Origin: Mycolicibacterium flavescens
GTDB lineage: Bacteria > Actinomycetota > Actinomycetes > Mycobacteriales > Mycobacteriaceae
NCBI RefSeq assembly: GCF_001722335.1
Contig: NZ_MIHA01000002.1
Span: 124,001-188,000, forward strand
Direction of reading: 5' to 3'
Length of the DNA stretch: 64,000 bases
Shown here: positions 52,069 to 61,006 of the stretch, one piece after another
Layout of the letters: each line of letters opens with the position of its first letter
Position numbering within the stretch: the stretch's first letter is position 1
Notes under the pieces: model-generated
Databases searched by the model: none
Seen by the model: the letters and a program-made list of their open reading frames with translations, nothing else
What the model was told of the DNA's origin: nothing
Position numbers and translations under genes: made by a program

Positions 52069-53210
52069 CGTTCGTGGCCGATGAGCTGGAAGAGGGGGCA
52101 CGCGCGGCCACCGGCCTCGACGACTTCGGGTCGCCCTACTACCGCGAGGGTCTGGAGCGCACCGTCGACGCGCTGAACACCGAAGCCGACCTCAACGAGA
52201 TGGGCAACGTCATCCAGCACGCGACGATCAGCAACGCGCTCATCCAGCGGCTGCGGATCGTCGACACCTACCGGCAGCACCCCGAGATCGACGAGCAGGT
52301 CGTCGGGGGGCCGGTGTTCGTCATCGGGTTGCCGCGCACCGGGACCACCGCGCTCAGCCAGCTGGTCGCCAGCGACCCGCAGTTCCGGTCGCTGCGGATG
52401 TGGGAGTCCCAGGCGTGCACGCCGCCACCGGAAGCGGCCTCGCAGCACGACGACCCGCGCATCGCCCAGGCGGCCGAGTCGATCGCGATGATGGACAGCA
52501 TGTTTCCGCTCATGCGCACGATGATGAACTCGGAGCCGGAGGCGGCCACCGAGTGCCAGGATCTGATGGGTATGAGCTTTCGCACCTTCCACTTCGACGG
52601 GGTGGTGCGGGTGCCCGGATACGTCGCCTGGCTGCTGCGGTGCGACATGCGCGAGACCTACACCTTCCACCGGCAGGTGCTCAAACTCCTGCAGTGGCAT
52701 TGCCCACCGACGTTGTGGCACCTGAAGACGCCGGTGCACATGTTCTCGCTCGACGCTCTGGTTGCGGCCTATCCGGACGCCAAATTCCTGTGGTGTCACC
52801 GTGATCCGGCCAAGGTGCTGGCCTCGGTGTGCAGCCTGATCCGGTACGTGCGCAGCTGGAGCAGCGATCACGACGACCCGCACGAACTCGGGGTCGAACA
52901 GCTCGACTGCTGGGTCGAGGCCATCCGGCGCGCCATGGACTTCCGCACACGCTTCGGAAGTGACCGGTTCACCGACGTCTCCTTCGCCGAGCTGAATGCC
53001 GATCCGATCGGCACGCTCGAAAGCAGCTACGACCGCCTGGGTCTGGCGTTCACCGACGAGGCGCGCCGACGGGTGCAGCAGTGGGCGGATGGGCACCGCC
53101 CCGGGTCGCGGGGCGAGCACACCTACGAACTCGCCGACAACGGCCTGACCCGCGAGCAGGTGCACGAAGCGTTCGCGGACTACCTCGCGAAGTACGACGC
53201 CACCGCCTGA
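52065..53210 (+). CDS. Sulfotransferase family protein
   Basis: This 381-residue protein has the PAPS-binding 5'-loop FVIGLPRTGTTALSQLVASD (near 81, PRTGTT) and the 3'-phosphate region FLWCHRDPAKVLASVCSLIR (near 243, ending in a serine). The core covers about 78-330. This branch of the family is widespread and expanded in mycobacteria; some members sulfate lipids, many are untested. No signal peptide is present. ATG 52065 overlaps the DUF1214 stop, and its TGA forms TGATG with the TetR start. The substrate is unknown. Confidence 0.9.
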   Translation: MTFVADELEEGARAATGLDDFGSPYYREGLERTVDALNTEADLNEMGNVIQHATISNALIQRLRIVDTYRQHPEIDEQVVGGPVFVIGLPRTGTTALSQLVASDPQFRSLRMWESQACTPPPEAASQHDDPRIAQAAESIAMMDSMFPLMRTMMNSEPEAATECQDLMGMSFRTFHFDGVVRVPGYVAWLLRCDMRETYTFHRQVLKLLQWHCPPTLWHLKTPVHMFSLDALVAAYPDAKFLWCHRDPAKVLASVCSLIRYVRSWSSDHDDPHELGVEQLDCWVEAIRRAMDFRTRFGSDRFTDVSFAELNADPIGTLESSYDRLGLAFTDEARRRVQQWADGHRPGSRGEHTYELADNGLTREQVHEAFADYLAKYDATA

Positions 53211-53842
53211 TGGACACGGTCGCGCGGCGCAGACGCAAGAAGACGGACCCCGATCCCGGGGTGCGCGATGCGCTGATTCAGGCCGCCGTCGAGATACTGC
53301 TGGACGAGGGGATCGGCGCGGTCAGCGTCGCCAGGGTGCTCGAACGGGCCGCGCTGAGCACCCGGGCGTTCTATCGGCATTTCGCGTCGAAGGACGCACT
53401 GGTGGCAGCGGTGTTCCTGGAGTTGGCGCGCACCGAGACCCGCAGGCTCAAGCGGAAGATGGCCGCGGCCGCGGATCCGGCCGAAGCGGTGATCGCGTGG
53501 ATCGACGGGCGGCTGGACCTGGCGTTCGGCCAGGAGGTCAGGCCCGACCTGCGGCGGATGTCGCTTGAGGCGCAGACGCAGATGTCGACGACGCCCGAGC
53601 TGATCAGCGACGCTTACGCAGAAATCCTGAAGCCGCTCGTCGTACAACTCGAAAAAGGCAGGGCCGCCGGGATTTTCGCGGACGGCGACCCGGTTACCGA
53701 CGCATTGTCGATACACGGCGCGATCTGGGCGAGCGTGGAGCGCCAATGGACCAGCGGAGACGGTGATCTGGACGAGGTGCGCGAACACATCATCCGCTTC
53801 TGCCTGCGCGGACTCGGCGTGACACACCCGAAGGAAAGGTGA
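53210..53842 (+). CDS. TetR family transcriptional regulator
   Basis: This 210-residue protein has a basic N terminus (MDTVARRRRKKTDPD) and the TetR HTH at about 20-65 (AAVEILLDEGIGAVSVARVLERA, then STRAFYRHFASKDALVAAV). A divergent ligand-binding domain (EAVIAWIDGRLDLAFGQEV) follows. ATG 53210 overlaps the sulfotransferase stop (TGATG). It is embedded in the operon, so it probably controls its own transcription through the palindromes upstream of the DUF1214 gene. It lies 4 bp before the SDR gene. Confidence 0.93.
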   Translation: MDTVARRRRKKTDPDPGVRDALIQAAVEILLDEGIGAVSVARVLERAALSTRAFYRHFASKDALVAAVFLELARTETRRLKRKMAAAADPAEAVIAWIDGRLDLAFGQEVRPDLRRMSLEAQTQMSTTPELISDAYAEILKPLVVQLEKGRAAGIFADGDPVTDALSIHGAIWASVERQWTSGDGDLDEVREHIIRFCLRGLGVTHPKER

Positions 53843-53846
53843 CTCG

Positions 53847-54650
53847 ATGGACCTGGGACTGGCCGGCGCGGTGGCCGTCGTGACCGGCGGCAGCAAGGGT
53901 ATGGGCCTGGCGATCGCAACGACACTCGCTGAGGAGGGTGCGCGGGTCGCGGTGATGGCCAGGGGTGCCGAGGCCCTTGAGGCGGCTGAGGCGAGGCTGC
54001 GCGAGGCGGGGGCGCCCGACGCCGTCGGGATCAGCGTCGACATGGCCGACCCCGCGTCGATCACCGCCGGCTTCGACACCGTGGCGCAACGGTGGGGCGA
54101 GATCAACAGCCTGGTACACACGGTTGGGCCGGGCGACGGGTACTTCGAGGATCTCGACGACGCGCAGTGGGAACAGGCTTTCACGCTGGGGACGATGTCG
54201 GGAGTCCGAGCGGTGCGGGCCGCGCTGCCACTGCTGCGGGCCGCGCAGTGGGGCAGGATCGTCACCCTCTCGGCCCACTCGATCCAGCGGCAGAACCCGC
54301 GCATCGTCGCATACACGGCGTCGAAGGCGGCGCTGAGCAGCGTCACCAAGAATCTGTCGAAAAGCCTTGCCAAGGACGGCATCCTGGTCAACTGCATCTG
54401 CCCCGGCACGATCGTGACTGCCAGCTTCACCGAGGTGCTCAAGGACATTCTGGCCGCCGACGGGCTCGACGCCACCGACCCCACCGACGTGATGACCTGG
54501 ATCGACAACAACTTCCACCAGCCGTGCGATCTCGGGCGGGCCGGGCTGCCCGAGGAGATCGCCTCGATCACGGTCTATCTGGCGTCGAGGCGCAACGGCT
54601 ATGTCACCGGCGCCACCGTCAACGTCGACGGCGGCTCGGATTTCGTCTGA
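53847..54650 (+). CDS. Short-chain dehydrogenase/reductase
   Basis: This 267-residue classical SDR has the NAD(P) motif TGGSKGMG near 14, a Ser in TLSAHSIQRQ, and the catalytic pair YTASK (near 152-156, Y and K three apart). The usual NNAG is replaced by HTVGPGDG near 90. The C-terminal signature GYVTGATVNVDGG is complete. ATG 53847 follows GAAAGG. It is the last gene of the DUF1214-sulfotransferase-TetR-SDR operon and likely oxidises or reduces the same hydrophobic alcohol or ketone substrate. The cofactor preference is not clear. Confidence 0.93.
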   Translation: MDLGLAGAVAVVTGGSKGMGLAIATTLAEEGARVAVMARGAEALEAAEARLREAGAPDAVGISVDMADPASITAGFDTVAQRWGEINSLVHTVGPGDGYFEDLDDAQWEQAFTLGTMSGVRAVRAALPLLRAAQWGRIVTLSAHSIQRQNPRIVAYTASKAALSSVTKNLSKSLAKDGILVNCICPGTIVTASFTEVLKDILAADGLDATDPTDVMTWIDNNFHQPCDLGRAGLPEEIASITVYLASRRNGYVTGATVNVDGGSDFV

Positions 54651-54651
54651 G

Positions 54652-55023
54652 CTACAGGCCGGCGGAGCGGCGCACCTTGTTCACGGCTCCGCGCACCACC
54701 TGCTCGGTGGCGGCCAGTGGTGAGATCACCGACTCGCCGAGGCCGACGATGCGCTCGACGCGGCTCACCACACCCTCCATGCGGTCCACCACCGCGTTGA
54801 GCCGCGGGGCGAGCTCGTTGATCTGATTGATGGTTTCGTTGAACCGTTCGAGCGTGGCGTCGAGGGTGGCCGTCGAACTGTTCAGGTCTTCGAGCGTCTC
54901 GCTGAGACTCTCGAGGATGGTGTCGACCTGCTCGACCGTGACGTCGGCGTTGAGCGCCGCCTGTGCGAGCTTTCTGATCCGCTCGGGCCCGGTGCGCGCC
55001 GGCCGATCACTTTTGTCCACCAT
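54652..55023 (-). CDS. Coiled-coil protein of unknown function
   Basis: This 123-residue, strongly helical protein has a long heptad pattern at about 30-95 (VEQVDTILESLSETLEDLN, TLDATLERFNETINQINEL, RLNAVVDRMEGVVSRVERIV). The ends are basic (KSDRPARTGPERIRK and NKVRRSAGL). No membrane helix is present, though the C-terminal part is amphipathic. The stop is 1 bp from the convergent SDR stop. Small coiled-coil proteins of this style are common in mycobacteria. The role is unknown. Confidence 0.8.
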   Translation of the reverse strand: MVDKSDRPARTGPERIRKLAQAALNADVTVEQVDTILESLSETLEDLNSSTATLDATLERFNETINQINELAPRLNAVVDRMEGVVSRVERIVGLGESVISPLAATEQVVRGAVNKVRRSAGL

Positions 55024-55240
55024 GGGGCCATTATGGCGGCCGCTGATCAGCCGTCGGCGTGGAACCGCCGGGCGCGCCGCAGCGTCTCACTTGATGTGGA
55101 CCAGGAGCAGACCGCGCGGCGGCAGTGCCTGACCGACCCGCGCAGACGCAGGCCACCGTCGCCCAACCGGGGCCTCGACTACGACGCCGGGCTTCGTGAC
55201 GGCCGGGCTGATGCTCGCAACGACACCGGGTGACGATGCC
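55024..55240. other. 217-bp gap with a possible gene remnant
   Basis: No intact gene was found here. On the minus strand a frame open from the HNH gene end reads to TGA at 55087-55089, ending VGQALPPRGLLLVHIK. This looks like a true protein C terminus, but it has no start of its own. It may be a decayed gene tail or chance. The promoter for the coiled-coil gene (start 55023) should also lie here, but no clear -10 was found. Confidence 0.35.
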
Positions 55241-56680
55241 TCAGAAGGGTGGTGGTTCGTCGTCTCTGGCGAGTTGTTCTGCGAGGAGGAGTTGTTTGCG
55301 GTGGAGGCGTTCGGCGTTGTGTTGGCGTTCCAGGGCGATGCGGTAGGCCTTGTCTTGGGCTCTGGTGCGGCGGCGTTTGGGCATCATCGCCCCGCGATGG
55401 ATGTTGTCGTCGGGGCCCTGGCTGGGCGGGTTCAGGTCGATGACGCCGGTGGGTTCGCCGAGCCGCTTGAAGAATTCGGCTCCGGCGGGGGTGGTCGTGT
55501 ACGTGTGGCCGCTGGGGGCGCGCCAGATCACCGTGCCGTCGGGCAGTTGAAAATCACGCCAACCATCGGGGCCGGTCCAAAACGTCTTGAGCAGATGGTG
55601 AAAAACGCACAGCAGCTTGAGGTTCGACGGATGTGTGGGCCCCATCGGATGGGCGATGGTGTGGTCGATCTGACACTTGGCGGCGGGCACATCACAGCCG
55701 GGGAACCGACACGCGAGATCCCGGCAGCGGATGAAACGCGCCAACCCCGCCGAGGGCCGATACCCCGCCTGCGCGCACGGGGCGGGCAGCGCGACCGGTA
55801 CGAGTTTGGCGGTGGTCAGCCGCTCGCGCAGCAGGGCGGCCGGGATCGCCCCGACTCCGGGCAGATACCCCGGATTACTGCTGCGGCCCTCGATGGTGGC
55901 TTGTTCGGCGATCACGTTGATCACCACCTGCGTCGAGGCCGGCAGCGCGGCGCTGTTGGGGCAATCGTGGGCCCCGCAGCCGCACTGCAGCCGCATCTGC
56001 CCCTGGGTCATGGCCATCATCGCATCGACGCGGCGCTGCTCGGGCGGGCGCGGATCATCGCGGCACACGGTGGCGGCGACCTCATCGACGCGGGTGTCAA
56101 AGCAGACGCCCTCTTCGAAGGTCAGCCGCGCCCACACCCCGACCATCCCTCCACCCATCGGCGCCACATGAACGTAGCGGTCATCACGGGCTGGTTTGGG
56201 TTCACGCACCCCGCTCGGGTCGAATTTTTCCACCCACATGTCGATGCGCTCGTCGAGCTTGGGCCCCGACAGTTTCATCCACTTGGTCGCATGGGTGGCA
56301 AACGCGGCATCCAGGCGGGCCAGCAGGTCTTTGTCGGTGACGTTGCGGCTGCGGTTGACCAGCGCGATCACCATCCGGTAGTCGATGTCCCCGCCGGCGA
56401 ACACCGCGCCCACCTTGGGTAGCCGCTCCCGCAGATCGATCGCCAACTCCAACCGGCTGGCCGCCCGCCCACGGCTGATGTTCAACGCCGCCGACAGCTC
56501 GGCCACCACGTTGGCATGCCCGTCGATCGCCCAATTGATGCGCTCGTCTTCGTCCTCAGGAGCACGCCGGGCATAAAGCTCACCAACGGCAAGCAACTCC
56601 CGACCACAAGCCGCGTTCTGCGCACGCGACGCCGCAGCGATGCACTCCACCACCGCCGCGTCATCGGACCTATCGAACAT
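55241..56680 (-). CDS. DUF222 / HNH endonuclease-domain protein (13E12 family)
   Basis: This 479-residue protein has an N-terminal DUF222 region (about 15-300) and a C-terminal HNH nuclease motif: CRFPGCDVPAAKCQIDHTIAHP, here cited as CRFPGC plus QIDHTIAHP, then NLKLLCVFHHLLK (about 345-390). Key residues D-H, N and H-H are all present. The tail (PKRRRTRAQDKAYR) is basic and helical. The family corresponds to the REP13E12 proteins, several of which are DNA-damage-induced in tuberculosis. ATG 56680 was chosen because a LexA-type box overlaps it and TAGTAT lies 7 nt upstream; an in-frame start at 56710 would lie before the promoter. Its function, repeat-associated nuclease or defence, is unproved. 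Confidence 0.9.
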   Translation of the reverse strand: MFDRSDDAAVVECIAAASRAQNAACGRELLAVGELYARRAPEDEDERINWAIDGHANVVAELSAALNISRGRAASRLELAIDLRERLPKVGAVFAGGDIDYRMVIALVNRSRNVTDKDLLARLDAAFATHATKWMKLSGPKLDERIDMWVEKFDPSGVREPKPARDDRYVHVAPMGGGMVGVWARLTFEEGVCFDTRVDEVAATVCRDDPRPPEQRRVDAMMAMTQGQMRLQCGCGAHDCPNSAALPASTQVVINVIAEQATIEGRSSNPGYLPGVGAIPAALLRERLTTAKLVPVALPAPCAQAGYRPSAGLARFIRCRDLACRFPGCDVPAAKCQIDHTIAHPMGPTHPSNLKLLCVFHHLLKTFWTGPDGWRDFQLPDGTVIWRAPSGHTYTTTPAGAEFFKRLGEPTGVIDLNPPSQGPDDNIHRGAMMPKRRRTRAQDKAYRIALERQHNAERLHRKQLLLAEQLARDDEPPPF

Positions 56681-56688
56681 ACATTCGA
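56673..56688. promoter_or_regulatory. LexA (SOS) box overlapping the HNH gene start
   Basis: TCGAACATACATTCGA matches the mycobacterial LexA consensus TCGAAC-N4-GTTCGA with one change in the right arm (A for G at 56683). It covers the start codon ATG 56680 and abuts the -10 TAGTAT (minus strand, 56688-56693), so LexA would block initiation directly. Confidence 0.75.
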
Positions 56689-56710
56689 TACTACCCGCGC
56701 GGTCGGACAA

Positions 56711-57421
56711 TCAGAGCTGGCTCGCGGCCGCCTCGTCAACCAGCCACACCGTCGCCTCGCGGCCGACGGCCCCCGCGGCCGGCCAGTCGTCGGCATCGGC
56801 GCCGCCGACGGCCGCGGCCACCGCCTCGGCTTTGCCCTCGCCCGAGACGACCAGCCACACCTGCCGTGAGCGGCGGACGGCCGGCAACGTCAGGGTGATC
56901 CGGCGCGGCGGCGGCTTGGGGGAGTCCTCGACGCCCACCACGAGACGCTCGGTCTCGCGCACGGCGGGGGTGTGCGGGAACAGCGAGTTGATGTGCCCCT
57001 CGCCGCCCATCCCCAACAGGTGGACGTCGAAGTCAGGAGCCAGCACCTGCTCGTATGCCGATGCCGCGGCCTGGATGTCGTCGCCGAACTCACCGTCGCT
57101 GGCGGCCATCGGGTGCACATTTCCCGTCGGGATGTCGACATGGTCCAGCAGTGCCTCGCGCGCCTGCTTGTGGTTGCGCTCGTCGTCGTCTTCGGGCACG
57201 AAACGGTCGTCGCCCCAATACAAGTGGACCTTCGACCAGTCGATGCGCTCGCCCTGTTCGGCCACCCGCCTGAGCAGACCGGTTCCGGTGCCACCGCCGG
57301 TCAGCACGATGTGGGCGACGCCGCGGCTGCCGACCGCGTCGAGGATCGCGGTCACCAGCCGGTCGCCGGCCGCGGCCACCAGCGCATCGGTGTCGGCGTA
57401 CCGTTCGACGACCGCGCTCAC
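56711..57421 (-). CDS. pgl: 6-phosphogluconolactonase
   Basis: Pgl (DevB) hydrolyses 6-phosphogluconolactone to 6-phosphogluconate. The 236-residue protein belongs to the NagB/DevB fold: [17 protein letters not shown] near 38, [21 protein letters not shown] near 65 (cited as WGDDRFV), and the catalytic region [21 protein letters not shown] near 131. GTG 57421 overlaps the opcA stop by 4 nt. It is the last gene of the tkt-tal-zwf-opcA-pgl operon. Confidence 0.97.
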   Translation of the reverse strand: MSAVVERYADTDALVAAAGDRLVTAILDAVGSRGVAHIVLTGGGTGTGLLRRVAEQGERIDWSKVHLYWGDDRFVPEDDDERNHKQAREALLDHVDIPTGNVHPMAASDGEFGDDIQAAASAYEQVLAPDFDVHLLGMGGEGHINSLFPHTPAVRETERLVVGVEDSPKPPPRRITLTLPAVRRSRQVWLVVSGEGKAEAVAAAVGGADADDWPAAGAVGREATVWLVDEAAASQL

Positions 57422-58329
57422 AGGTACTCCACCTTGTCGAGGCCCAACAGCGCTTCGTGGTAGATCTCGTCAGGGTCGAGCCGACGCAGATCCTCGGCCA
57501 GACATTCCTTGGCTTCCCTGCGCGCCAGGGGGATCAGCGCCTCCGGCCGGCTGGTGCGGGTCAACGTCGCGGTGGTGCCGTCCTGCGGCCGTTTCAGCGT
57601 GATGGTCTCGCTGCCGCGGGTCAGTTCCACCTTCAACTCGCCGACCGCGCGCCGGACCGGCCCGCCGATCCGGTTCGCCAGCCAACCGGCCAGCACGTCG
57701 AGTGACGGCTCGTCGCGCAGCCCCGACACCAGCGCACCGTCGATGGGCTCGTGCGGCTCCTGGTCGACCGCGGCGGCGAGCAGAGCCCGCCAGTAGGTGA
57801 TCCGCGCCCAGCACAAATCGGTGTCGCCCGCGGTGTAGCCGCCGAGCCGGCTCTTGATCGCCGCCAGCGGGTCCGAGCACTGCGTCGCATTGGTGATCCG
57901 ACGGATTGCCAAGCGGCCCAATGGATCCTTGGCCGGCACCTCCGGTCCGCCCGCGGGCCACCACGCAACCACCGGGGTGTCCGGCAGCAGGAACGGCAGG
58001 ACCACGGCACCGGCGTGGTCGGCCAGTTCACCGTGCAGGCGCAGCGCCACCACTTCACCGGCTCCCGCGTCACCGCCTACGCGCAACTGCGCGTCGAGCC
58101 GTGACTCGGCGGCACTCCGGTCGCCGGGCACGACCAGGATGACGCGGCAGGGATGTTCGCGGCTCGCGAAGTTCGCGGCCTCGATCGACTCTTCGAGGAG
58201 ATCGTCGGAGTCCAGCGAGATCACCAGCGTCAGCACACGGCTCAGCGTGATCGCCCCGCCCTCCTCGCGCAGGTCGGTGATCTTCTTGTTGATGTCGTTG
58301 GTTGTCGTGCCCGGCAGATCGACAATCAC
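57418..58329 (-). CDS. opcA: Glucose-6-phosphate dehydrogenase assembly protein OpcA
   Basis: OpcA promotes assembly and activity of glucose-6-phosphate dehydrogenase in cyanobacteria and actinobacteria. The 303-residue protein begins [21 protein letters not shown], read as start [14 protein letters not shown], then [20 protein letters not shown] and the conserved [19 protein letters not shown] near 133. GTG 58329 overlaps the zwf stop by 4 nt and matches the length I recall in tuberculosis (303). The further upstream open frame is a shadow of zwf. Confidence 0.96.
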   Translation of the reverse strand: MIVDLPGTTTNDINKKITDLREEGGAITLSRVLTLVISLDSDDLLEESIEAANFASREHPCRVILVVPGDRSAAESRLDAQLRVGGDAGAGEVVALRLHGELADHAGAVVLPFLLPDTPVVAWWPAGGPEVPAKDPLGRLAIRRITNATQCSDPLAAIKSRLGGYTAGDTDLCWARITYWRALLAAAVDQEPHEPIDGALVSGLRDEPSLDVLAGWLANRIGGPVRRAVGELKVELTRGSETITLKRPQDGTTATLTRTSRPEALIPLARREAKECLAEDLRRLDPDEIYHEALLGLDKVEYL

Positions 58330-59852
58330 GGCCGCCTCCATTCCCGGCCCATGCGGTGCAGCATCTCGTCGGCCGACGCCGGACCCCAGGTTCCGGACGC
58401 GTAGGCCTCCGGCTTTCCGCCGGCTGCCCAGTGGTCGAGCACGGGATCGAGTATCTCCCAAGACAATTCGACTTCACGGTTGACGGGGAACAGTGACGGC
58501 TCCCCGAGTAGCACGTCAAGGATCAGTCGCTCGTAGGCCTCGGGGGAGTCCTCGGCGAACGCCGACCCGTAGGAGAAGTCCATGTTCACGTCGCGTACCT
58601 CCATCGCGCTGCCGGGCACCTTCGACCCGAACCGGGTGGTGATGCCCTCGTCCGGCTGCACCCTGATCACCAACGCGTTCTGGCCGAGCTCCTCGGTCAT
58701 CGTCTTGTCGAACGGTAGGTGCGGGGCCCGCTTGAAGATCAGCGCGATCTCGGTCACCCTGCGGCCCAGGCGCTTCCCGGTGCGCAGGAAGAACGGCACC
58801 CCGGCCCAGCGGCGGGTGTCGACCTCCAAAGTGATGGCCGCGTAGGTCTCGGTCGTGGAGTCCTGCGAGAAGCCCTCCTCCTCCAGCAGACCCACCACTT
58901 TCTCGCTGCCCTGCCAGCCGGCGGCGTACTGACCGCGGGCGGTGGTCTGGTCCAGCGGCTGCATCGGCCGCGTCGCCGAGAACACCTTGATCTTCTCGAC
59001 CTGCAACTCTTTCGGCCCGAAGCTGACCGGTTCCTCCATCGCGGTCAGCGCGAGCAGCTGCAACAGATGGTTCTGGATGACGTCGCGGGCCGCGCCGACA
59101 CCGTCGTAGTAGCCTGCGCGCCCGCCCAACCCGATGTCCTCGGCCATCGTGATCTGCACGCTGTCGACGTAGTTGTTGTTCCAGATCGGCTCGTACAACT
59201 CGTTGGCGAAGCGCAGGGCGAGAATGTTCTGCACCGTCTCCTTGCCGAGGTAGTGGTCGATGCGGAACACCGACTCCTCGGGGAACACGCTGTTGACCAC
59301 CTCGTTGAGCTCCTGGGCACTCTGCAGGTCGTGGCCGAACGGCTTCTCGATGACCACCCGGCTCCAGCGGCCCTCCTGCGGGTTGGCCAGCCCGGACTTG
59401 TGCAGCTGTTCACAGACCAGCTGGAACGCCTTCGGCGGAATCGACAGGTAGAACGCGTGATTGCCGCCGGTGCCGCGTTCGGCGTCGAGCTTCTCCAACG
59501 TCTCGGCGAGCCGAGCGAATGCGGCTTCGTCGTCGAATGTGCCCTGCACGAACCGGAAACCCTCGGCCAGCCGGTCCCACACCTCCTGCCGGAAGGGGGT
59601 ACGGGCGTGCTGTCGGACCGCGTCGTAGACCACCTGACCGAAATCCTGATCCGCCCAGTCCCGCCGGGCGAACCCGATCAACGAGAACGACGGGGGGAGC
59701 AGGCCGCGGTTGGCCAGGTCGTAGATCGCGGGCATCAACTTCTTGCGCGAGAGATCGCCGGTGACACCGAAGATCACAATTCCGCAGGGCCCCGCGATCC
59801 GGGGCATCCGCTTGTCACGTTTGTCGCGAAGCGGATTGACCCAATCCGTCAT
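58326..59852 (-). CDS. zwf: Glucose-6-phosphate dehydrogenase
   Basis: Zwf oxidises glucose 6-phosphate to the lactone, producing NADPH. The 508-residue protein has the dinucleotide motif IVIFGVTGDLSRKKLMPAIYDL, cited as GVTGDLSRKK near 36. The substrate motif is RIDHYLGKETVQNIL, with the catalytic His region near 195-205, and EKPFGHDL near 167. ATG 59852 gives MTDWVNPLRDKRDKRMPRI. The larger open frame upstream is antisense or frame-shadow of tal. It lies 8 bp after tal, and its TGA overlaps opcA. Confidence 0.97.
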   Translation of the reverse strand: MTDWVNPLRDKRDKRMPRIAGPCGIVIFGVTGDLSRKKLMPAIYDLANRGLLPPSFSLIGFARRDWADQDFGQVVYDAVRQHARTPFRQEVWDRLAEGFRFVQGTFDDEAAFARLAETLEKLDAERGTGGNHAFYLSIPPKAFQLVCEQLHKSGLANPQEGRWSRVVIEKPFGHDLQSAQELNEVVNSVFPEESVFRIDHYLGKETVQNILALRFANELYEPIWNNNYVDSVQITMAEDIGLGGRAGYYDGVGAARDVIQNHLLQLLALTAMEEPVSFGPKELQVEKIKVFSATRPMQPLDQTTARGQYAAGWQGSEKVVGLLEEEGFSQDSTTETYAAITLEVDTRRWAGVPFFLRTGKRLGRRVTEIALIFKRAPHLPFDKTMTEELGQNALVIRVQPDEGITTRFGSKVPGSAMEVRDVNMDFSYGSAFAEDSPEAYERLILDVLLGEPSLFPVNREVELSWEILDPVLDHWAAGGKPEAYASGTWGPASADEMLHRMGREWRRP

Positions 59853-59860
59853 GGTCCCGG

Positions 59861-60979
59861 TTATCCCTTTTTCTCGTCGAGCTGACCCTGGGTCGCCTCG
59901 AGCAGCTCGAGCCAGGACTTCTCGAACTTCTCCACCCCTTCGTCCTCGAGGAGCCGGAACACGTCGGGCAGATCGATCCCGACGGCCGCGAGCTGGTCGA
60001 ACACCGCCTGCGACTCGTCGGCCGTCCCGGTCACCGTGTCGCCGGTGATGACGCCGTGCTCGGCGACCGCCTCGATGGTCTTCTCCGGCATGGTGTTCAC
60101 CGTGTTCGGCGCGACCAGTTCGGTGACGTAGAGGGTGTCGGAATACTCCGGGTTCTTCACCCCGGTCGACGCCCACAGCGGACGCTGCACCCGCGCGCCC
60201 GCGGCCTTGAGCGCCTCGAACCGCTGCCCGCCGACGAAGACCTCCTCGTAGGCGGCGTAGGCCAGTCGCGCGTTGGCGACACCGGCCTTGCCCCGCAGGT
60301 CCTTGGCCTCCTGCGACCCGATCTTCTCGAGGCGCTTGTCGATCTCGGTGTCCACCCGCGACACGAAGAACGAAGCGACCGAATGGATCTTGGACAGGTC
60401 GTGGCCCGCCTCCCTGGCTTTCTCCAGGCCCGCGAGGTAGGCGTCCATCACCATCCGGTGCCGCTCGACGGAGAAGATCAGCGTGACGTTGACCGAGATG
60501 CCCTCGGCGATCACCGCGGTGATCGCCGGCAGGCCGGCCATCGTGGCGGGGATCTTGATCAGCAGGTTGGGCCGGTCGACGATCTTCCACAGCTCGATCG
60601 CCTGCAGGATCGTCTTGTCGGTGTCGTGGGCGAGGCGCGGGTCGACCTCGATCGACACCCGGCCGTCCACGCCGTCGGACAGCTCGTACTGCTTGGCCAG
60701 CACATCGCAGGCGTTGCGCACATCGTCGGTGGTGACCGTGCGGATCGTGGCGTCCACGTCGGCGCCGCGTTCGGCGAGTTCCTTGACCTGGGCGTCGTAG
60801 GCGGTGCCCGCCGACAGCGCGGCCTGGAAGATCGACGGGTTGGTGGTCACCCCGACGACGCTTCTCGTGTCGATGAGCTCCTGCAGGTTGCCGGTCTGCA
60901 GCCGGTCGCGCGACAGATCGTCGAGCCACACCGACACACCCGCGTCGGACAATGCCGCGAGATTCGGATTCTGAGCCAT
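59861..60979 (-). CDS. tal: Transaldolase
   Basis: Tal transfers dihydroxyacetone units between sugar phosphates. The 372-residue protein is of the long actinobacterial type: [18 protein letters not shown] near 15, [13 protein letters not shown] near 43, and the Schiff-base lysine in [16 protein letters not shown] near 142. [17 protein letters not shown] near 200 follows, and [20 protein letters not shown] near 258. ATG 60979 has GGAAAGG upstream. It lies 27 bp downstream of tkt and 8 bp upstream of zwf. Confidence 0.97.
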   Translation of the reverse strand: MAQNPNLAALSDAGVSVWLDDLSRDRLQTGNLQELIDTRSVVGVTTNPSIFQAALSAGTAYDAQVKELAERGADVDATIRTVTTDDVRNACDVLAKQYELSDGVDGRVSIEVDPRLAHDTDKTILQAIELWKIVDRPNLLIKIPATMAGLPAITAVIAEGISVNVTLIFSVERHRMVMDAYLAGLEKAREAGHDLSKIHSVASFFVSRVDTEIDKRLEKIGSQEAKDLRGKAGVANARLAYAAYEEVFVGGQRFEALKAAGARVQRPLWASTGVKNPEYSDTLYVTELVAPNTVNTMPEKTIEAVAEHGVITGDTVTGTADESQAVFDQLAAVGIDLPDVFRLLEDEGVEKFEKSWLELLEATQGQLDEKKG

Positions 60980-61006
60980 AGCTGTGCCTTTCCTAGCGTT
61001 TCGACA

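Noticed and set aside
59853..60929. Extended N terminus for glucose-6-phosphate dehydrogenase
   Set aside because: The extension is an out-of-frame shadow of tal, and the known zwf N terminus starts at ATG 59852.
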